In this document: piece by piece, positions 8,567 through 21,590 of the stretch
Layout of the letters: the number at the start of each line of letters is the position of its first letter
How positions within the stretch are numbered: the first letter of the stretch is position 1
The notes under the pieces: model-generated
Told to the model about the DNA's origin: nothing
Seen by the model: only the letters and a program-made list of their open reading frames with translations
Databases searched by the model: none
Assembly (NCBI RefSeq): GCF_019320115.1
Contig: NC_089598.1
Coordinates: forward strand, 31,081,983 to 31,145,982
Direction: 5' to 3'
DNA: 64,000 nucleotides
From: Miscanthus floridulus
Lineage: Eukaryota; Streptophyta; Magnoliopsida; Poales; Poaceae
Made by a program: the position numbers and the translations under genes

Positions 8567-11500
8567 CAGTGGGCATACATTGCTACAGAAGATGGTTACA
8601 TCCGCACCTCTGACATTGAGGATAAAGAAGACTAAGATATAGATGAGGAGGACGGTGAAGTCCTTGGTGACGAGGCCACGGTGGCCTATAGGAGCATCAT
8701 TGTACAGTGGGTGCTCAGCTCATAAGTACAGCAACCTAAGAAGCTACAACGCCATAACTTATTCCAGATTTTCTTCATCATCAGCAATCGTCGAGCACGT
8801 GTCATTATTGATGGAGGTAGCTGCAATAATTTGGTGAGTTCTGAATTGGTCAAGAAGCTTGGCTTGACCACACGTCCGCACCCATATCCATACCATATTC
8901 AGTGGCTAAATGATTCTGGAAAAGCAAAGGTAACACAAACTTGCAGAGTTTCATTTTCCATTGGTTATTATGCTGATTTTGTTGATTGTGATGTGGTAAC
9001 TATGCAAGCCTGTTCACTCTTATTGGGTCGTCCTTGGGAGCATGATAATTATGCTGCACACCATGGTAGAAGTAATAAATACACCTTTGTGCATAAAGGA
9101 AAGAAAATTACTTTGGTACCTTTGACCTCTGCTTAAATTGTACAAGCTAATAGAGAACGCGCTGCTAGTTTGAATGACGTTCAATCTGAAAATCAGCAAG
9201 TTGCTAATTCTATTCTCCCACCTAAAAAGGATAAGTCTACATCTATTTCTAAGGCAGAAGGGATTAAATTTGGGTGGTGTTATGCTTGCAACAAAATGTG
9301 ACTTTGCTGAAATTTCTGATGATGACATTTGCTATGCTTTGGTATGCAAACGAGCTATGTTTTTGCTTGATGATATTGCTAGCTCGGTGCCTCCTACTGT
9401 CACTAACCTTTTGGAGGAGTATGAGGAAATTTTTCCAGCTGAGATACCCCCGGGGCTGCCACCTATGAGAGGGATAGAGCATCAAATCGATTTGATTACG
9501 GGAGCAACCTTGCCCAACCGTGCTGCCTATCGAACCAATCCTGAGGAGACCAAGGAAATTCAGCGGCAAGTCCAAGACCTTTTAGACCATGGGTATGTAT
9601 GTGAAAGCCTTAGTCCTTGTGTCGTTCCTATACTTTTGGTTCCTAAGAAAGATGGAACTTGGCGTATGTGTGTTGATTGTAGAGCCATCAATAATATTAC
9701 TATTCGGTATCGTCGTCCTATTCCTAGGCTAGATGACATGCTTGATGAGTTGTGTGGCTCTATAATTTTTACCAACATTGACTTGCGAAGTGGCTACCAC
9801 TAAATTAGAATGAAACTTGGAGATGAATGGAAAACCACGTTTAAAACCAAACTCGGGTTATATGAGTGGTTAGTAATGCCTTTTGGTTTGACAAATGCAC
9901 CTAGCACTTTCATGCGCTTAATGAATGAGGTTTTAAGAGCTTTTATTGGTCGTTTTGTGGTAGTTTACTTTGATGATATATTGATTTACGGCAAGTCTTT
10001 TGTTGAACATATGGATCACTTCCGTGCTGTTTTAATGCTTTACGTGATGCACAATTGTTTGGTAACCTTGAGAAGTGCATCTTTTGCACGGATCGAGTTT
10101 CTTTTCTTGGCTATGTTGTAACTCCATAGAGAATTGAGGTGGACGAGATGAAAATTGAAGCCATAAAGAGCTGGCTGGTTCCCCAAACCATCACACAGGT
10201 GAGGAGTTTTCTTAGTCTTGCAGGATTCTACCACCGCTACGTCAAAGATTTGAGCACCATTACTGCCCTATTGCATGAGTTGACGAAGAAAGGGGTGGTG
10301 TTTCATTGGGGAAAGGCACATGAGGAGTCCTTTGACACTTTGAAGAACAAGCTCACACACACACCATTGCTGCAACTTCCAAACTTTGGTAAGACTTTTA
10401 AGCTAGAATGTGATGCTAGTGGAGTTGACATTGGGGGTGTTTTGATACAAGATGGTAAACCCATTGCTTACTTTAGTGAAAAATTGCATGGCCCTATTCT
10501 GAATTATTCCACGTATGATAAGGAATTGTATGCACTTGTCCGTTTTTTTGAGACGTGGCGTTATTATTTGTGGCCTAAAGAATTTGTTATTCTTTCTGAG
10601 CATGAATCACTTAAGTATCTTTGCTCTCAACAAAATCTAAATTGTAGGCATGCTAAATGGGTTGAATTTATTGAATCTTTTCCTTATATTATCAAACACA
10701 AGAAAGGGAAGGATAATGTGATTGCTGATGCTTTGTCTAGACGATATACCTTGCTGTCCCAACTTGATTGTCGGATTTTTGGGCTTGAATCAATAAAAGA
10801 ACAATATGCGCTTGATCCTAATTTTAAGGACGTGTTGCTGAATTGTAGAGAGGGACATACATGAAATAAGTTTATGATCAATGATGGGTTTTTGTTTAGA
10901 GCTAACCGCTTATGCATTCCAGTTGGTTCCGTTCGTCTTTTGTTGTTGCAGAAGTCACATGGAGGCAGATTGATGGGACATTTTGGTGCTAAGAAGACGG
11001 AGGAGGTATATCGTGTTGGAGTCACATGGAGGCAGATTGATGGGACATTTTGTGTTGGGTTTGCCAAGAACTAAGAGGGGGAGGGATAGTATTTTTGTGG
11101 TGGTTGATCGTTTTTCTAAGATGGCACATTTTATTCCTTATCATAAGAGCGATGATGTTGTTCATATTGCTGACCTTTTCTTTCAAGAAATCGTTCACTT
11201 GCATGGTATGCCTTCTACTATTGTTTCAGATGGCGATGCAAAATTCTTGAGTCATTTTTGGCGCACTTTGTGGAATAAATTGGGGACCAAGCTGTTGTTT
11301 TCTACAACATATCATCCCCAAACTGATGGGCAAACTGAGGTAGTGAATCGAACATTGTCCACCTTGTTGAGAGCAATTTTGAAGCGCAATTTGAAGATGT
11401 GGAAAGAGTGTTTGTCGCATGTGGAGTTTGCATATAACTGGGCGGAACATTCCACCACCAAGGTAAGTCCCTTTCAGGTAGTGTATGGTTTTAACTCCTG

Positions 11501-12245
11501 TGCTCCTATTGATCTTTTGCCTTTACCTACCACTTAAAGAACACATAGGGATGCTAGAGAGCGTGTTGATTTCATTCGTAAGTTGCACGAAACAACTCAA
11601 GCAAATATTGAAAGAATAAATGAAAAGTATAGAATTACTGGTAGTAAAGGTAGAAAAAAAACTTGAACCTGGTGATTTGGTTTGGTTACATCTGAGAAAA
11701 GATAGATTTCTTGAGCTGTGTAAGTCTAAATTAATGCCAAGAGCAGCTGGTCCTTATAAGATAATTGAGAAAATAAATGATAATGCCTACAAACTGGAGT
11801 TGCCACCCGAGTTCGGGGTTAGTCCAACCTTTAATATTGCAGATTTGAAGCCTTATTTGGGAGAAGAAGATGAGCTTGAGTCGAGGACGACTCAGTTTCA
11901 AGAGGGGAGGATGATGAGAAAATCACTCCTTCGGATGTACCCGCTGATCCTCCAACCATCGTGCAAGGTCCAATGACCCGAGCTCGAATGCGTCAACTCA
12001 ATTTAGAGGTGAGCTCGTTCTTAAGCGATCATTTTCATACTTTTGAGAATAGACTACTACCTAATGATGTTATCTTGCTTAGGAACATTGGAGAGGGTCA
12101 TGAGGGACTTAGAGGAAGAGGTGGAGGCGATGATGACCAGCAAGGACGTCCAACAGAAACCAGAGGCCCGGTCCAACATGATTTCGAGTCTGCGTCGGCC
12201 TCCAGGACCAGTCTGCTTTACACTGGTCACCCAGGACGCATCTAG
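8567..12245 (+). pseudogene. Chromovirus pol (protease, RT, RNase H, integrase), unit 1
   Basis: Homology is continuous but broken. Protease has the IIDGGS active-site block at about 8801-8830. RT runs about 9550-10110 with YFDDILIY at about 9965-9988. RNase H includes LECDASG near 10405 and [12 protein letters not shown] near 10505. The integrase core follows from about 11050, with the late blocks SDGDAKF and [11 protein letters not shown]. In-frame stops at YH-stop-IRM (about 9803), at VTP-stop (about 10126) and after TSA (about 9135) replace CAA or CAG codons. There are also 1-bp shifts, for example at 9268 and 10030. About 300 bp of integrase, including the zinc-finger region, is lost near 10985-11050. 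The stop codon of the original frame is changed, so the end runs on to 12245. Confidence 0.8.
11900..11911 (+). other. Polypurine tract before the 3' LTR
   Basis: AAGAGGGGAGGA directly precedes TGATGAG of the 3' LTR. In unit 2 the same tract has five Gs (39718-39730). The lost G in unit 1 also shifts the pol frame, because the tract lies inside coding sequence. Confidence 0.7.
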
Positions 12246-12826
12246 ACTCCGTTTTCGACGATCCACATATGGTTGGAAAGCTAATTTGATAAAGAAGCCA
12301 ATCCAAGTGGTCTCATGTCAAAAGCTCTTCGGAATCCATGGGAATTGTTGAAACAAGTCAGCGTCCAGAATCTGTCTAGGTGCTGCGTCACCGTATTTGG
12401 TCCAATGGGCCGTGTATCGTCTTTGAGCCCGTTAGGGGGGGCACGTCTAGGGTAGGCGACAACCCTAAGACCTATATATTCATACGCCTCTGCCGTCATT
12501 AGGTTTTGGGTTTTGCCTAGATTAATCTGTCAAGAACAGTTTTGCCGTTCATCGGTTTGTGAGACCCCAACATCGTGAGATTAATCATTCATCTGCAATT
12601 TGGTTGTTCTCTTTCTTGTTCTTGCTTGTGTTCTTCATTGCGCAGGCAGGGATTAGCCTTCTTGGCGAGGTCAACCAGATCCGTGTATCAGTTGATAACC
12701 AGAGGAGTTGTGGTGCTAAGATTGCAGGGTTCGATCTTTCGATCTGAAACCGGATCGGTGTGTCATTCTCCGCCACAACGATAGTTACCTCTACCTGACG
12801 GAAGATCGGGATCCCCGTTTCCATTA
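11912..12826 (+). repeat. 3' LTR of unit-1 chromovirus
   Basis: The 915-bp LTR starts TGATGAG and ends CCATTA, followed by target duplication GCAAG (12827-12831). The terminal pair is TG...TA, not TG...CA. The pol frame enters the first 300 bases. A likely TATA box TATATA is at 12473-12478. Confidence 0.8.
12473..12478 (+). promoter_or_regulatory. Putative TATA box in chromovirus LTR
   Basis: TATATA within CCTATATATTCATACG, about 560 bases into the LTR. It is conserved at 40291-40296 in unit 2, while the unit-2 5' LTR reads CTTTATATT at the same place. It is missing from the unit-1 5' LTR. Confidence 0.45.
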
Positions 12827-12831
12827 GCAAG
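12827..12831. repeat. Target-site duplication GCAAG (3' side)
   Basis: GCAAG follows the 3' LTR here, at 40645 and at 51079. It also precedes the unit-3 5' LTR at 61634-61638; unit 2 has CCAAG at 23542. The shared site shows that all copies descend from a single insertion. Confidence 0.75.
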
Positions 12832-13320
12832 GCAGATAATTTTACGCCAGTGCTTACCTCCCCACGATGGCGATAACTACTACTAACACCAACAAGTCTA
12901 CACGGTCACCATGCATGCTGTTAGATCTTAATTGGCCTTGCTATAATTTTATTCGACTAAAGTCAATAAATCCTAAGACCTAGATTAAATGTTATGTATG
13001 ATCAAGTACGCAATGAAACAGAACAACTACTTCAGCTACTTCAATACAAGTAGATCTGCTTCCGAGTGGCCGTTCGCCGGACTGAATTGTGTGCCTCGGT
13101 CTGCATCGACGGTGGTTCACAACATCTCAGCAAGCTCACTATGTCACCTAGTGGGCAACAACTCCAATGATTTCTTTCTTATTTATATGATCAATATGAT
13201 GTCAATGGGTAGATCACACATGTATATACTTCACAAACTTTTTGCTAATTTTCGGATTTAATTATGCCCGAATTTTCCTAAACATCTAACGATCCAAAAA
13301 CCCTATAATAGGTACATTTT
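12832..13320. other. Spacer with no gene seen
   Basis: AT-rich flanking sequence of the original chromovirus target, shared with unit 2 at 40650-41145. Only short chance frames were seen. Confidence 0.5.
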
Positions 13321-13324
13321 GGTT

Positions 13325-14110
13325 ACTGGTTTTGATGTTGCTTCGAAGCCAAATGTATTTGATTATATGAATTACAAATGCTGGCATGCTAATATGGTCT
13401 TGTGGTTGACAACTATGAACATCTTTTATATTGCATAAGGAAAGGCCAAATAGTTTACTCTTGAACAAGAGCAAGTTTTCAAGGTTGCTGAAAACCTGTT
13501 TCGAGATGTCATAATAAATGTTTTAGGTGAAAACATTGTGGACATCTACATGTTGTCTTTTGCCAAAGAAATGTGGGAAGTGATTGAGACAAAATTTGGC
13601 GTTTCCTAATGCTAGGAGTGAGTGCTATATGACTACAAGATGACCGATGACCGTTCTATAGTAGAACAGGCACATGAGATAAGGAAATGGCAAAAGAACA
13701 ACATTCCCCGTGTGTGTTGCCTAACAAGTTTCTGGCTGGTGGTATCATCGCAAAGTTACCACAATCATGGAGGGAATTTTCCACTGCTCCAAACACACAA
13801 GCGACAAGAGTTGCTGACCTTAATGGATCTCTTGATGTTGAAGAGAAGCCTAGGACAAAGACACTCATAGGAGAAGAGTTGAGTCTTTGTATGGTCCGAA
13901 ATAAGCACCTAAGCAATGGCATGAGAAGTTTGACAAAACTTTGACATATGCTAGTTTTTGTTGTGAATGAGGCTGGCAGATGCGTGTACTATTTCTATGG
14001 TAGGGGTGAAGGTGTGTTCTTGATTTCGTATGTCGGTGATGTACTGATCTTTGGAATCAGCCTTAATTTGATTAAAGAGGTGAAGGACTTCTTGTTCAAC
14101 AATTTTGTGC
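13325..14110 (+). pseudogene. Copia-type retrotransposon remnant, unit 1
   Basis: Two collapsed pieces are visible on the plus strand. The first (about 13330-13930) resembles Copia gag of the UBN2 type: FDVASKPNVFDYMNY, a W-rich block, FRDVIINVLGENIVDIY, then AKEMWEVIETKFG. The second (about 13975-14100) resembles the RT palm with CVYYFYGRGEG, SYVGDVLIFGISLN and IKEVKDFLFNNF, where the usual YVDD is YVGD. Everything between gag and RT (protease and integrase) is missing, and several stops are present. No LTRs were identified. It is repeated at about 41150 and 51584. The family assignment is from motif memory. Confidence 0.55.
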
Positions 14111-15727
14111 TCTCTCCTTGCTCCCGGCGTATAGCACACTCCTGTTCCTGGCAATTCAATCCACGACGAAGGAGAACATCTACTTTAGTAGTACATGTAC
14201 GACTACTTTCTTATGGTTGTTCGCAGGACTGTATTGCGTGCCTCGTGTTGCATCGACTATGGTCTACGATATTAGTAAGCTCCCTATGTCGCCAAATGGG
14301 AACGAAGTCGCGGCCTTGGTCCTGTCTTAGGGTATATTGCTACAACTCCAATTGTTTTATTTCTTTTTATATGATCAATATAACGTAAACGGATAGATCA
14401 CACGTGCACATGCTTGTCAAAAATATTTTACCAAGTTTTTGGATTAAATTATACTCAAATTCGCCTAAATATCTACACATGCTACACCGAGGAACTTCAA
14501 CAACCCTAGGGCACTTTTCAAGTTGTGAATTAAGTGTTCGGGGTATTCATAGGTTAGGCGAGTCAAGACTCTAAGGGTTAACATGAATCAATAGATTTTT
14601 ATGGTACACTACATGTCACAATAGATGGCAACAACTCCATAAAAGAAGCAATGAATGAAACAGACATGATATAATCAACGGGGACAATGCTCTTGCTGAT
14701 ATCTTTGTAGGCCACAAGGATCATGGGAACTTCATAAAGATTGAACTTCTGAAAATTGTAGAGACCGACCTTCTGAAAACTACTATCACTAGATATGTTG
14801 TTAATTAAAAATTGTTTCTCATACTTATAATACTAAAAAGCTAAAAAAAAGTCAGGCTTCATCTTGAAAAAACAAGCAACATGTATGCCATTCGCCCAAT
14901 TTAGGTTACCGCACTAGAAAACCTAATTATTCCACAGTTTAGATGTTCCTAGGATTAGTCACAAATGAAATTAGAATGCTAGATGCTAACAAAATGTTGG
15001 CAATATTTTACTCAAAACTCAAGAACGCAATCTCAAGTATGCAAGCAAAACCTTAGATCCCCGAGTTTACGGAGTAGAGGAATAGAAAAAAAAATACAAG
15101 AATAGAAAAGGAATAGGTGTGTATAACAAGGGAACCTAAAACACTGCAATTTTCAAAGATTTGGTGTTTGCGCCAAAGGAATATGAGCACCACGGGAATT
15201 TAAGGATTAGTGATAAACATAATTGCTTGGACTAAACAAGAACTACATAAAGAATTTTTTTCTTTCATAAAGTAGCATATATTAGTTAATAAATCAAGAT
15301 ATCCTGGTCGGCCACTTATGCTAGTGCTTTGTTGAAACCATGGACTCTAGTTTTTTAGTGTTAATCAATTTGTGCTTGGCGGTTGCTTCCATGAAAGCAT
15401 GCGCCAATAACATTAGTAATCATGAGTCTCTCAAACTTCGTGAAGAAACTGGAACCAAGAGGTGGCGGTGGATTCTCTCATTCCTTCAAAACGTACAAGC
15501 GCAAAATCCTCCGCTCTAGAAAAAAATTCACAAATCCTCCACTCCAAACGCTACTTTAGTGTTTGAAACTACATGAATCTGATTCCTTTAGAATTCCTTT
15601 GAAGATCCTGTAATCCAAACAGAGGCTTACAAAATCTAGTTTTGACTGAATATTTTTATAACTGGAAGAATATAGAGTCAATAAGGATTCAATGAGTTGA
15701 CGCATAAGGATTTAGACTAACATTGGT
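14111..15727. other. AT-rich spacer with no gene seen
   Basis: About 1.6 kb of AT-rich sequence with frequent stops in all frames. A short stretch near 14660-14815 could be read as a degraded Copia tail, but the match is too weak to call. It is shared with 41965-43479 and 52399-53913. Confidence 0.5.
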
Positions 15728-15830
15728 CATGTTCGCTTATGCTGAAATTTGGCTTATGCTGATGCTGATGCTGAAATATTGTGAGAGGAAAACACTGTTC
15801 TATGGCTAAAAAATAGCTCAAGTGAACAGG
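15728..15830. mobile_element. Small MITE-like element, unit 1
   Basis: About 103 bp bounded by inverted ends ATGTTCGCTT and AAGTGAACAGG. The unit-2 copy (53986-54082) has the cleaner pair CCTGTTCGCTT and AAGTGAACAGG. The internal TGATGCTGATGC repeat is one unit longer here. It resembles hAT-type MITEs of grasses; no clear target duplication was found. Confidence 0.5.
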
Positions 15831-16201
15831 GTCATAATTTGCAGAAGAAGACTAAAGAAACACTTTGTAAGCTCAAAAAAAGCTATAAGCTCACACGGTA
15901 CAATGAAACGCTGCAAGAGGATTCCATTGTAGTCTTCCAAAGAAGGGAATTACGAAAAGGCACGGGTGACAAAAATTCTTCTTGAACAAGTCTCCAAACC
16001 CGACGATCTAGAAAATAGTAGATATTTTTTCAAATAATTCCAGCAAGCACATTTATTTCACCTCACAATAGTACAGAATGAAACAACATGATATAAATGA
16101 CTCTCCCACAATGTCAATAAAGAATGGTGGAAATAATGATGAACTCATACTTGATGAACCATCCACATTATTAGTTGTGATCAGTTTGATTATCTGCATG
16201 A

Positions 16202-17070
<869 letters not shown>

Positions 17071-17452
17071 TGTTAGGTTTAGTCCCACATCAGTAATTAA
17101 TGGTGGGAGAGCACAACATATAAGGCGGGGACAGTCCTCACCTATCAGGCTAGTCTTTTGGGTTGAGTTAGGCCTAAGGCCTGGGTATGTTGTGAGCTCT
17201 AGTGGACCTGGGTCCAAGGGGCGCCGGCTCGTGGGTTTATAGCGAGTTGGGCCGGATTCTGCTGCGCACTCCCAAATCGGTAGTTGATGGTGGATATAAG
17301 GTGGGAGCAGCCCTCACCTATCAGGCTAGTCTTTTGGGTTGAAGTTAGGCCTAAGGCCTGAGAATGTTTTGAGCTCCGGTGGACCTAGGTCCGAGGGGCG
17401 CCGACTCATGGGTTATAGCAAACTGGGCCAGATTCCGCTGCGCACTCTAACA
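17071..17452. repeat. Solo-LTR or TRIM-like element with target duplication GTATA, unit 1
   Basis: The 382-bp element starts TGTTAGGTTTAGTCCCACAT and ends CGCACTCTAACA. It is flanked by GTATA on both sides (17066-17070 and 17453-17457). The inside is a degenerate tandem pair of about 190 bp, each with CTCACCTATCAGGCTAGTC, TTAGGCCTAAGGCCTG and GGGCGCCG. The AGTCCCACATC motif is common in plant LTRs. It has no coding capacity. Confidence 0.7.
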
Positions 17453-17595
17453 GTATAAATTAGTTGGAAGTTAGCATACACCAATATAAAGATACACCAG
17501 AGCATCTCCAAGTGTTTCATATAATTCACTTGCTAAACTATGAGTTTACCAAAGTTGACAAAATAAGTAGCAACCTTTGCCCCCATCCACTTGAG

Positions 17596-17925
17596 CTAAA
17601 CAGCAGCGGCTGTAGCTGTTGGAAATAATAGCAATTTAGTAACGCGTAAATTAATTTCGACAATGAGAAAAAGAACAGCAGCATGTATCGTAGATGTGTG
17701 ATTTAACACTAGCACTATGACCCAAGGCAAATTTGAACTCTCTAGTGCTAGTAGCAGTAGAAACATAAGAACGAACAACAGAGAAAGAATAGACATTCTT
17801 ACCGTGAGGTTGTCGGCGCTAGCAGTAGCGCAAAAGAAGACAAAGCAAACCGTCGATGAAGATCGGCGAACACTGGCGTAGAGGGAAGAAGACGTCCAGC
17901 GAACAGTCATGACGGTGCTTCCCAA
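17596..17925 (-). other. Unrecognised 109-codon ORF with possible exon end, unit 1
   Basis: A minus-strand frame starts MGSTVMTVRWTSSSLY and is rich in Ser and Arg, somewhat like an organelle-targeting leader. CACGGTAAG at about 17800-17808 fits a 5' splice donor, so the coding part may be only the first ~40 codons. The same frame is at 56189-56518 in unit 2, where it is kept by duplication, not shown selection. I do not recognise a family. It may be a gene fragment or chance. Confidence 0.25.
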
Positions 17926-18154
17926 AAACCAGATACGCCCCCTACCCCGTGCAAGGACACAAGGAGACGAAGGCTTCGAAAACCTACTCTCCCGGCGCCG
18001 ATGTCATGTCGGCGGTGGGATGGGAAAGATGGCGGCAGCGCAGTACAGTGGCAAAGGGAAGAGATGAATTCTCTATTTTGAGGACGACGTCTCGTCCCAA
18101 TATATATACACGAGTCGCAGCTAAGGTAAGTAATTAGCCGCGCAATCACAGCAC

Positions 18155-18209
18155 TAATGGTGATTGTTCTGTCATTAGTTGACTAGAACAATTAGAGCAA
18201 TCACCATTA
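18155..18209. repeat. Perfect 12-bp inverted repeat (hairpin), unit 1
   Basis: TAATGGTGATTG at 18155-18166 pairs with CAATCACCATTA at 18198-18209, separated by 31 bases that pair partly (TTCT with AGAA). It is conserved in unit 2 at 56748-56802. It may be a tiny MITE relic. Confidence 0.55.
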
Positions 18210-19647
18210 ATACGGGAATAATTGCTTGCCAAAATGGACCAGCGCAATTTTCTTCATGCACGCAAAAATATAGAGTAGCAAAAGGAAGCTACACACCCGC
18301 AAGGTCGAAGCGAGAAATCGCCAGACCATCCACACGCATGACGCGCGCCCGTTCCCATCGCCTGCCCCGGCGAGGCGAGCGAGCGAGCACGTATTTCTTC
18401 CCTTTCCTCTCCCCAATAGTTTCAATTAGATGGAGCCAATTCAGCCCTTTAAGTTGGCCTCAACTCCTTCTAGAGTAGCAATGTGGGACTAAAATCCCCC
18501 ACCATATCATGCATGTATGAGTGGGCGTTTGAAATTTATTTGGAATTATTATTTGGGCCAACCCAAATCTTCTAACAGAAGCTGGCTGCTACAGTACTCC
18601 CCCGAGGAGATTGTGCCCGTAGATGGTTGCAGCGGCGGCTCTTAAGCTCTTCCGAGCACCGCCCTTATTTTTTCTCCATCTCTAAATGTTTTCTATCCTA
18701 AGTTCCTATATGATCTCTAAGTGTTTTCTATCCTAAGTTCCTATATGATTTTTGCATTGGGAACAATAGACTATTTCTAAAACAACCGAGCCTTTCATGT
18801 TTTTTTTTCTTTTCTTACCCCCTTCTCACATGGAACCCTATATTTTATCCTACTTATCTATCCATCTTCTTCTTCATGGGCACGCACGCGGCATGCCATG
18901 GCCGGCTGTAGCCAGCCCCATCGAAAGACATGCCATCATCCTCACCATTCATCAAGCCAGTCCAAAACTTGAATTCTCCATGATTTATATTACAGACGAC
19001 AGAATGATTGATCAATACATGTCAAAAATATATCCATAAGACGAGAAATTTAAGTTGCGATATAAAATCAAAATGTCGCTCTACATATTGATGTGTTGTT
19101 CATCCAATAAAAAATAATCACTAACCCTAGCCTGGCACAGCCAGCCATGGCAGAGTAGGGTTGTTCCTACGGTTGGGCATGTCCAGGGGCATGCTGAGAG
19201 CAGCAGACGCGACGATGGCAGAGGTCCGAGGCCAGTGGCAGCCTGACAAAGGCTAGGCGGTGTCCTGGTGAGTCCGCAATGGTCCAGCAAGGAAAGGATT
19301 AGGAGAAGCACGTACCTTGGGACTTGGTGGTGGTGGTAGGAGGCCGGACAATGGTGGTAGGAGCTGGGAACACCATGACTTGCACTAAAAAACAGAAAAA
19401 GGCACGAGGGGGCGGGAGTCAGGGGAAAACTCGGAACCAAGGTAGATAGGGAGTTCCTATCAAGCACGAAAAGTTACAAGTTGGACAAAAGTTTAGCAAC
19501 TTTTTATTTTTAAGGAGATGTTTTACGAAGTTATTGTAGGGGCATTTTATTTCCTTTGCTAAAAAAACTCTAATAGAGAGTTCATTCGGTATTTAGAGAT
19601 GCTCTTATCTATCTAGAGTATTTAATCTTGAGAAAAGTATTCACTAG
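18210..19647. other. Spacer with no gene seen
   Basis: It contains a short duplicated phrase (TTTTCTATCCTAAGTTCCTA at about 18688 and 18728). A 128-codon minus-strand frame (19081-19467) is Pro/Ser/Cys-rich and matches nothing I know; it is shared with unit 2 at 57662-58048. Confidence 0.5.
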
Positions 19648-20115
19648 ATGGAGACCGGCGCCGGCTCCGACTCCGATCGCGACGAGCACGTGACATGACG
19701 ACCACCACCTCGTCGCTCGCGCAGCAGCCGTCGACGCCGCTCGCGCCGCCTCGGCGCCAGCGCCAGCGTGTGCGAAGCCGCGCCTAGTGCCTCCCTGCCA
19801 ATAACAGCAGCGCATGATAGGAGGACGAGCCCGTGGAGGAGGAGGCCGAGGCGGAGGACGTCTGGCGCGGGCTGCAGCAGATGTGGGAACGGGAGGCGTG
19901 GCCGCGGCGGGCGTCGACGCCCGTGGTGGTCGCCGGCGAGGAGTCCTCGGACGCCGCTTCCGCCACTTCAGGGGAGAGCGGCGGCGGGATGGGAAGGGCG
20001 CGGAGCATGACCGACGACGACCTAGAGGAGCTCAAGGGCTGCATGGATCTGAGCTCAAGAGCTGCGGAGGTGGTTCGCGAGCTCGTGGAGAAGACGACAC
20101 GAAGAGGAGGTGAGA
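19648..20115 (+). pseudogene. DUF1685-like gene fragment, unit 2
   Basis: This copy keeps the probable start, METGAGSDSDRDEHV from ATG 19648, but a TGA follows (CACGTGACATGA). After a GC-rich stretch the frame EDVWRGLQQMWEREAWP at about 19857-19907 leads to SMTDDDLEELKGCMDL at about 20006-20053. As in unit 1 the domain then ends abruptly. The uninterrupted GCCTC at 19789 shows where the left Gypsy element entered in unit 1. Start and core are in different frames, so this is a fragment or an unspliced remnant. The DUF1685 assignment is by one strong motif. Confidence 0.45.
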
Positions 20116-20311
20116 GGCACGGAGGTGACGGAATCCCTCACCGCTTGGCTCCGTTGCGCCCGCTCGGCCAAGCCCGGGAGAAACAAAAATCATTTTTGTT
20201 CCCCAGGGCCAGGCCAAGGGGTGCTTTAGGGAGCGTGCGGGGCTGGCTTCCAAGCCCGTCCAGGCAACAAAACTGCCCATATTGCACTCCTAGGGCGTAG
20301 TGGCCCAGTTG

Positions 20312-21590
20312 GGCCAGACAAATAAACGTGCCCTAAGAATTTGTGGCATCCTGGTGGCGTGCGCAGCCGGCCGACGTTCCACCTGGAGACGCTGGCTCTG
20401 GCGAAGCCCAGCGGGTGCGACGACAGCAACCGCCTGGGTGTCACCGCGGGGACAGCTCGTTCCTTCTTTGCGATTTGAAGATCGGTACATACGTCTCGTG
20501 AGTATTTGGAGCGAGCTGGGCCTTGGTCCCATGATGGGAGAGTTCAGCGTGCGCGCGGGGGGCAGCCAACGTGGCGAGCGATTCGGATGATGGCGAGCGG
20601 GGTTTGCTCGCTTTCTTTGCCTACCGAGATTTCAAGGATAGTCCACTTGCTATTATAGAAAATCAAATATCATATTTGTTGGAGTTCAATTTTTGCTCTA
20701 ATAATCTAAATATAACCTACACAACATGGATACCACATCTGTTGGAGTTGCTCTAATTTTCTGCCATGTTCCTTGGTATAGGTAAAACTACCTCACGAGC
20801 CAAAAAAAAGAGAGAAAATGGAGGGTGCAATATATATAATATTAAACATTTTTCGTGACCAGTCAATGACACTTACTACGTAAGTATTATAAATTTTTAT
20901 ATTTTAGTTAAAAAAATAAATATTGATTTGGGATAATATTAGGATTTTTATGATAGTGTGAGTATCTACCAAATGATGCGGACCCACCGCCAGCCGCGTG
21001 GTCGAATCGCTGATGGTAACACCCCGCCGGACTGTGGAGAATTTTTTTTTTCTTTCGCTAGATATCCCGAGATGCATCCGCGGTCCGCCGCGAAGCAGTG
21101 ACGCGAGGGTCGCGTGGACTAGTAACAACTAGCGACTAGCATCACGAGGTGTCTATTAGGGTGCGTGTTTGCTTACATCCTGCTGACATCAGTGCAAACG
21201 GGTTCCTAAATCCTAACGGCCCTGCACTGGTTCCATAGGGCCTGCTGGGCTTGTAGGTCGAAACAAATAGCAACTGTCGGGCGAAGAAGTAAAATCCATA
21301 AATAAAGAAGTAAAATCCGAGCCACCGCCTTGCTGGCTTTCTTCTACAAACAATGCTACAAAAGTGCTGGCGGGTGGTAGTGCAGTCGCTTTTACACTAT
21401 TTTTTTTCTTTGTTCTATTGCAAATTTCATGTTACAGCTAGCAACTGTATGAACGATGAAAGGATGACGGATGTACGTGCGCACAAAATCTTCAGTGTGG
21501 CGGTAGAAACTCAATTCTGGGCGGCGATGTTAATGTTCTACAGCAAAACAAAGACATTTAGCCTGTTTGGCAGGCCTTGCTGTGCTGAAT
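20312..21590. other. Unit-2 spacer with no gene seen
   Basis: Equivalent of unit 1 2990-4330. It lacks the long G run and has a small duplication of AAATAAAGAAGTAAAATCC near 21285-21320. No gene is recognisable. Confidence 0.5.

Larger units (their letters stand above)
5584..12826 (+). mobile_element. CRM-like chromovirus (Ty3/Gypsy), unit 1, decayed
   Basis: The element has an internally deleted 5' LTR, a tRNA-iMet-type primer site, gag, pol and a full-length 3' LTR. Its order, protease, RT, RNase H, integrase, is that of Ty3/Gypsy. The LTR start TGATGAG, the pol C-terminus with [20 protein letters not shown] and [10 protein letters not shown], and the extension of pol into the 3' LTR resemble the CRM (centromeric) clade from memory. 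Many stops, frameshifts and a deletion in integrase make it non-autonomous. The 3' flank GCAAG matches the target duplication seen at the unit-3 5' end. Confidence 0.8.

Noticed and set aside
14660..14815. Possible Copia RNase H tail (ALADIF-like string)
   Set aside because: Too short and too degraded, with several stops, to distinguish from chance.
19081..19467. 128-codon minus-strand frame also present at 57662-58048
   Set aside because: Conservation is explained by segmental duplication; composition is Pro/Ser/Cys-rich with no known motif.
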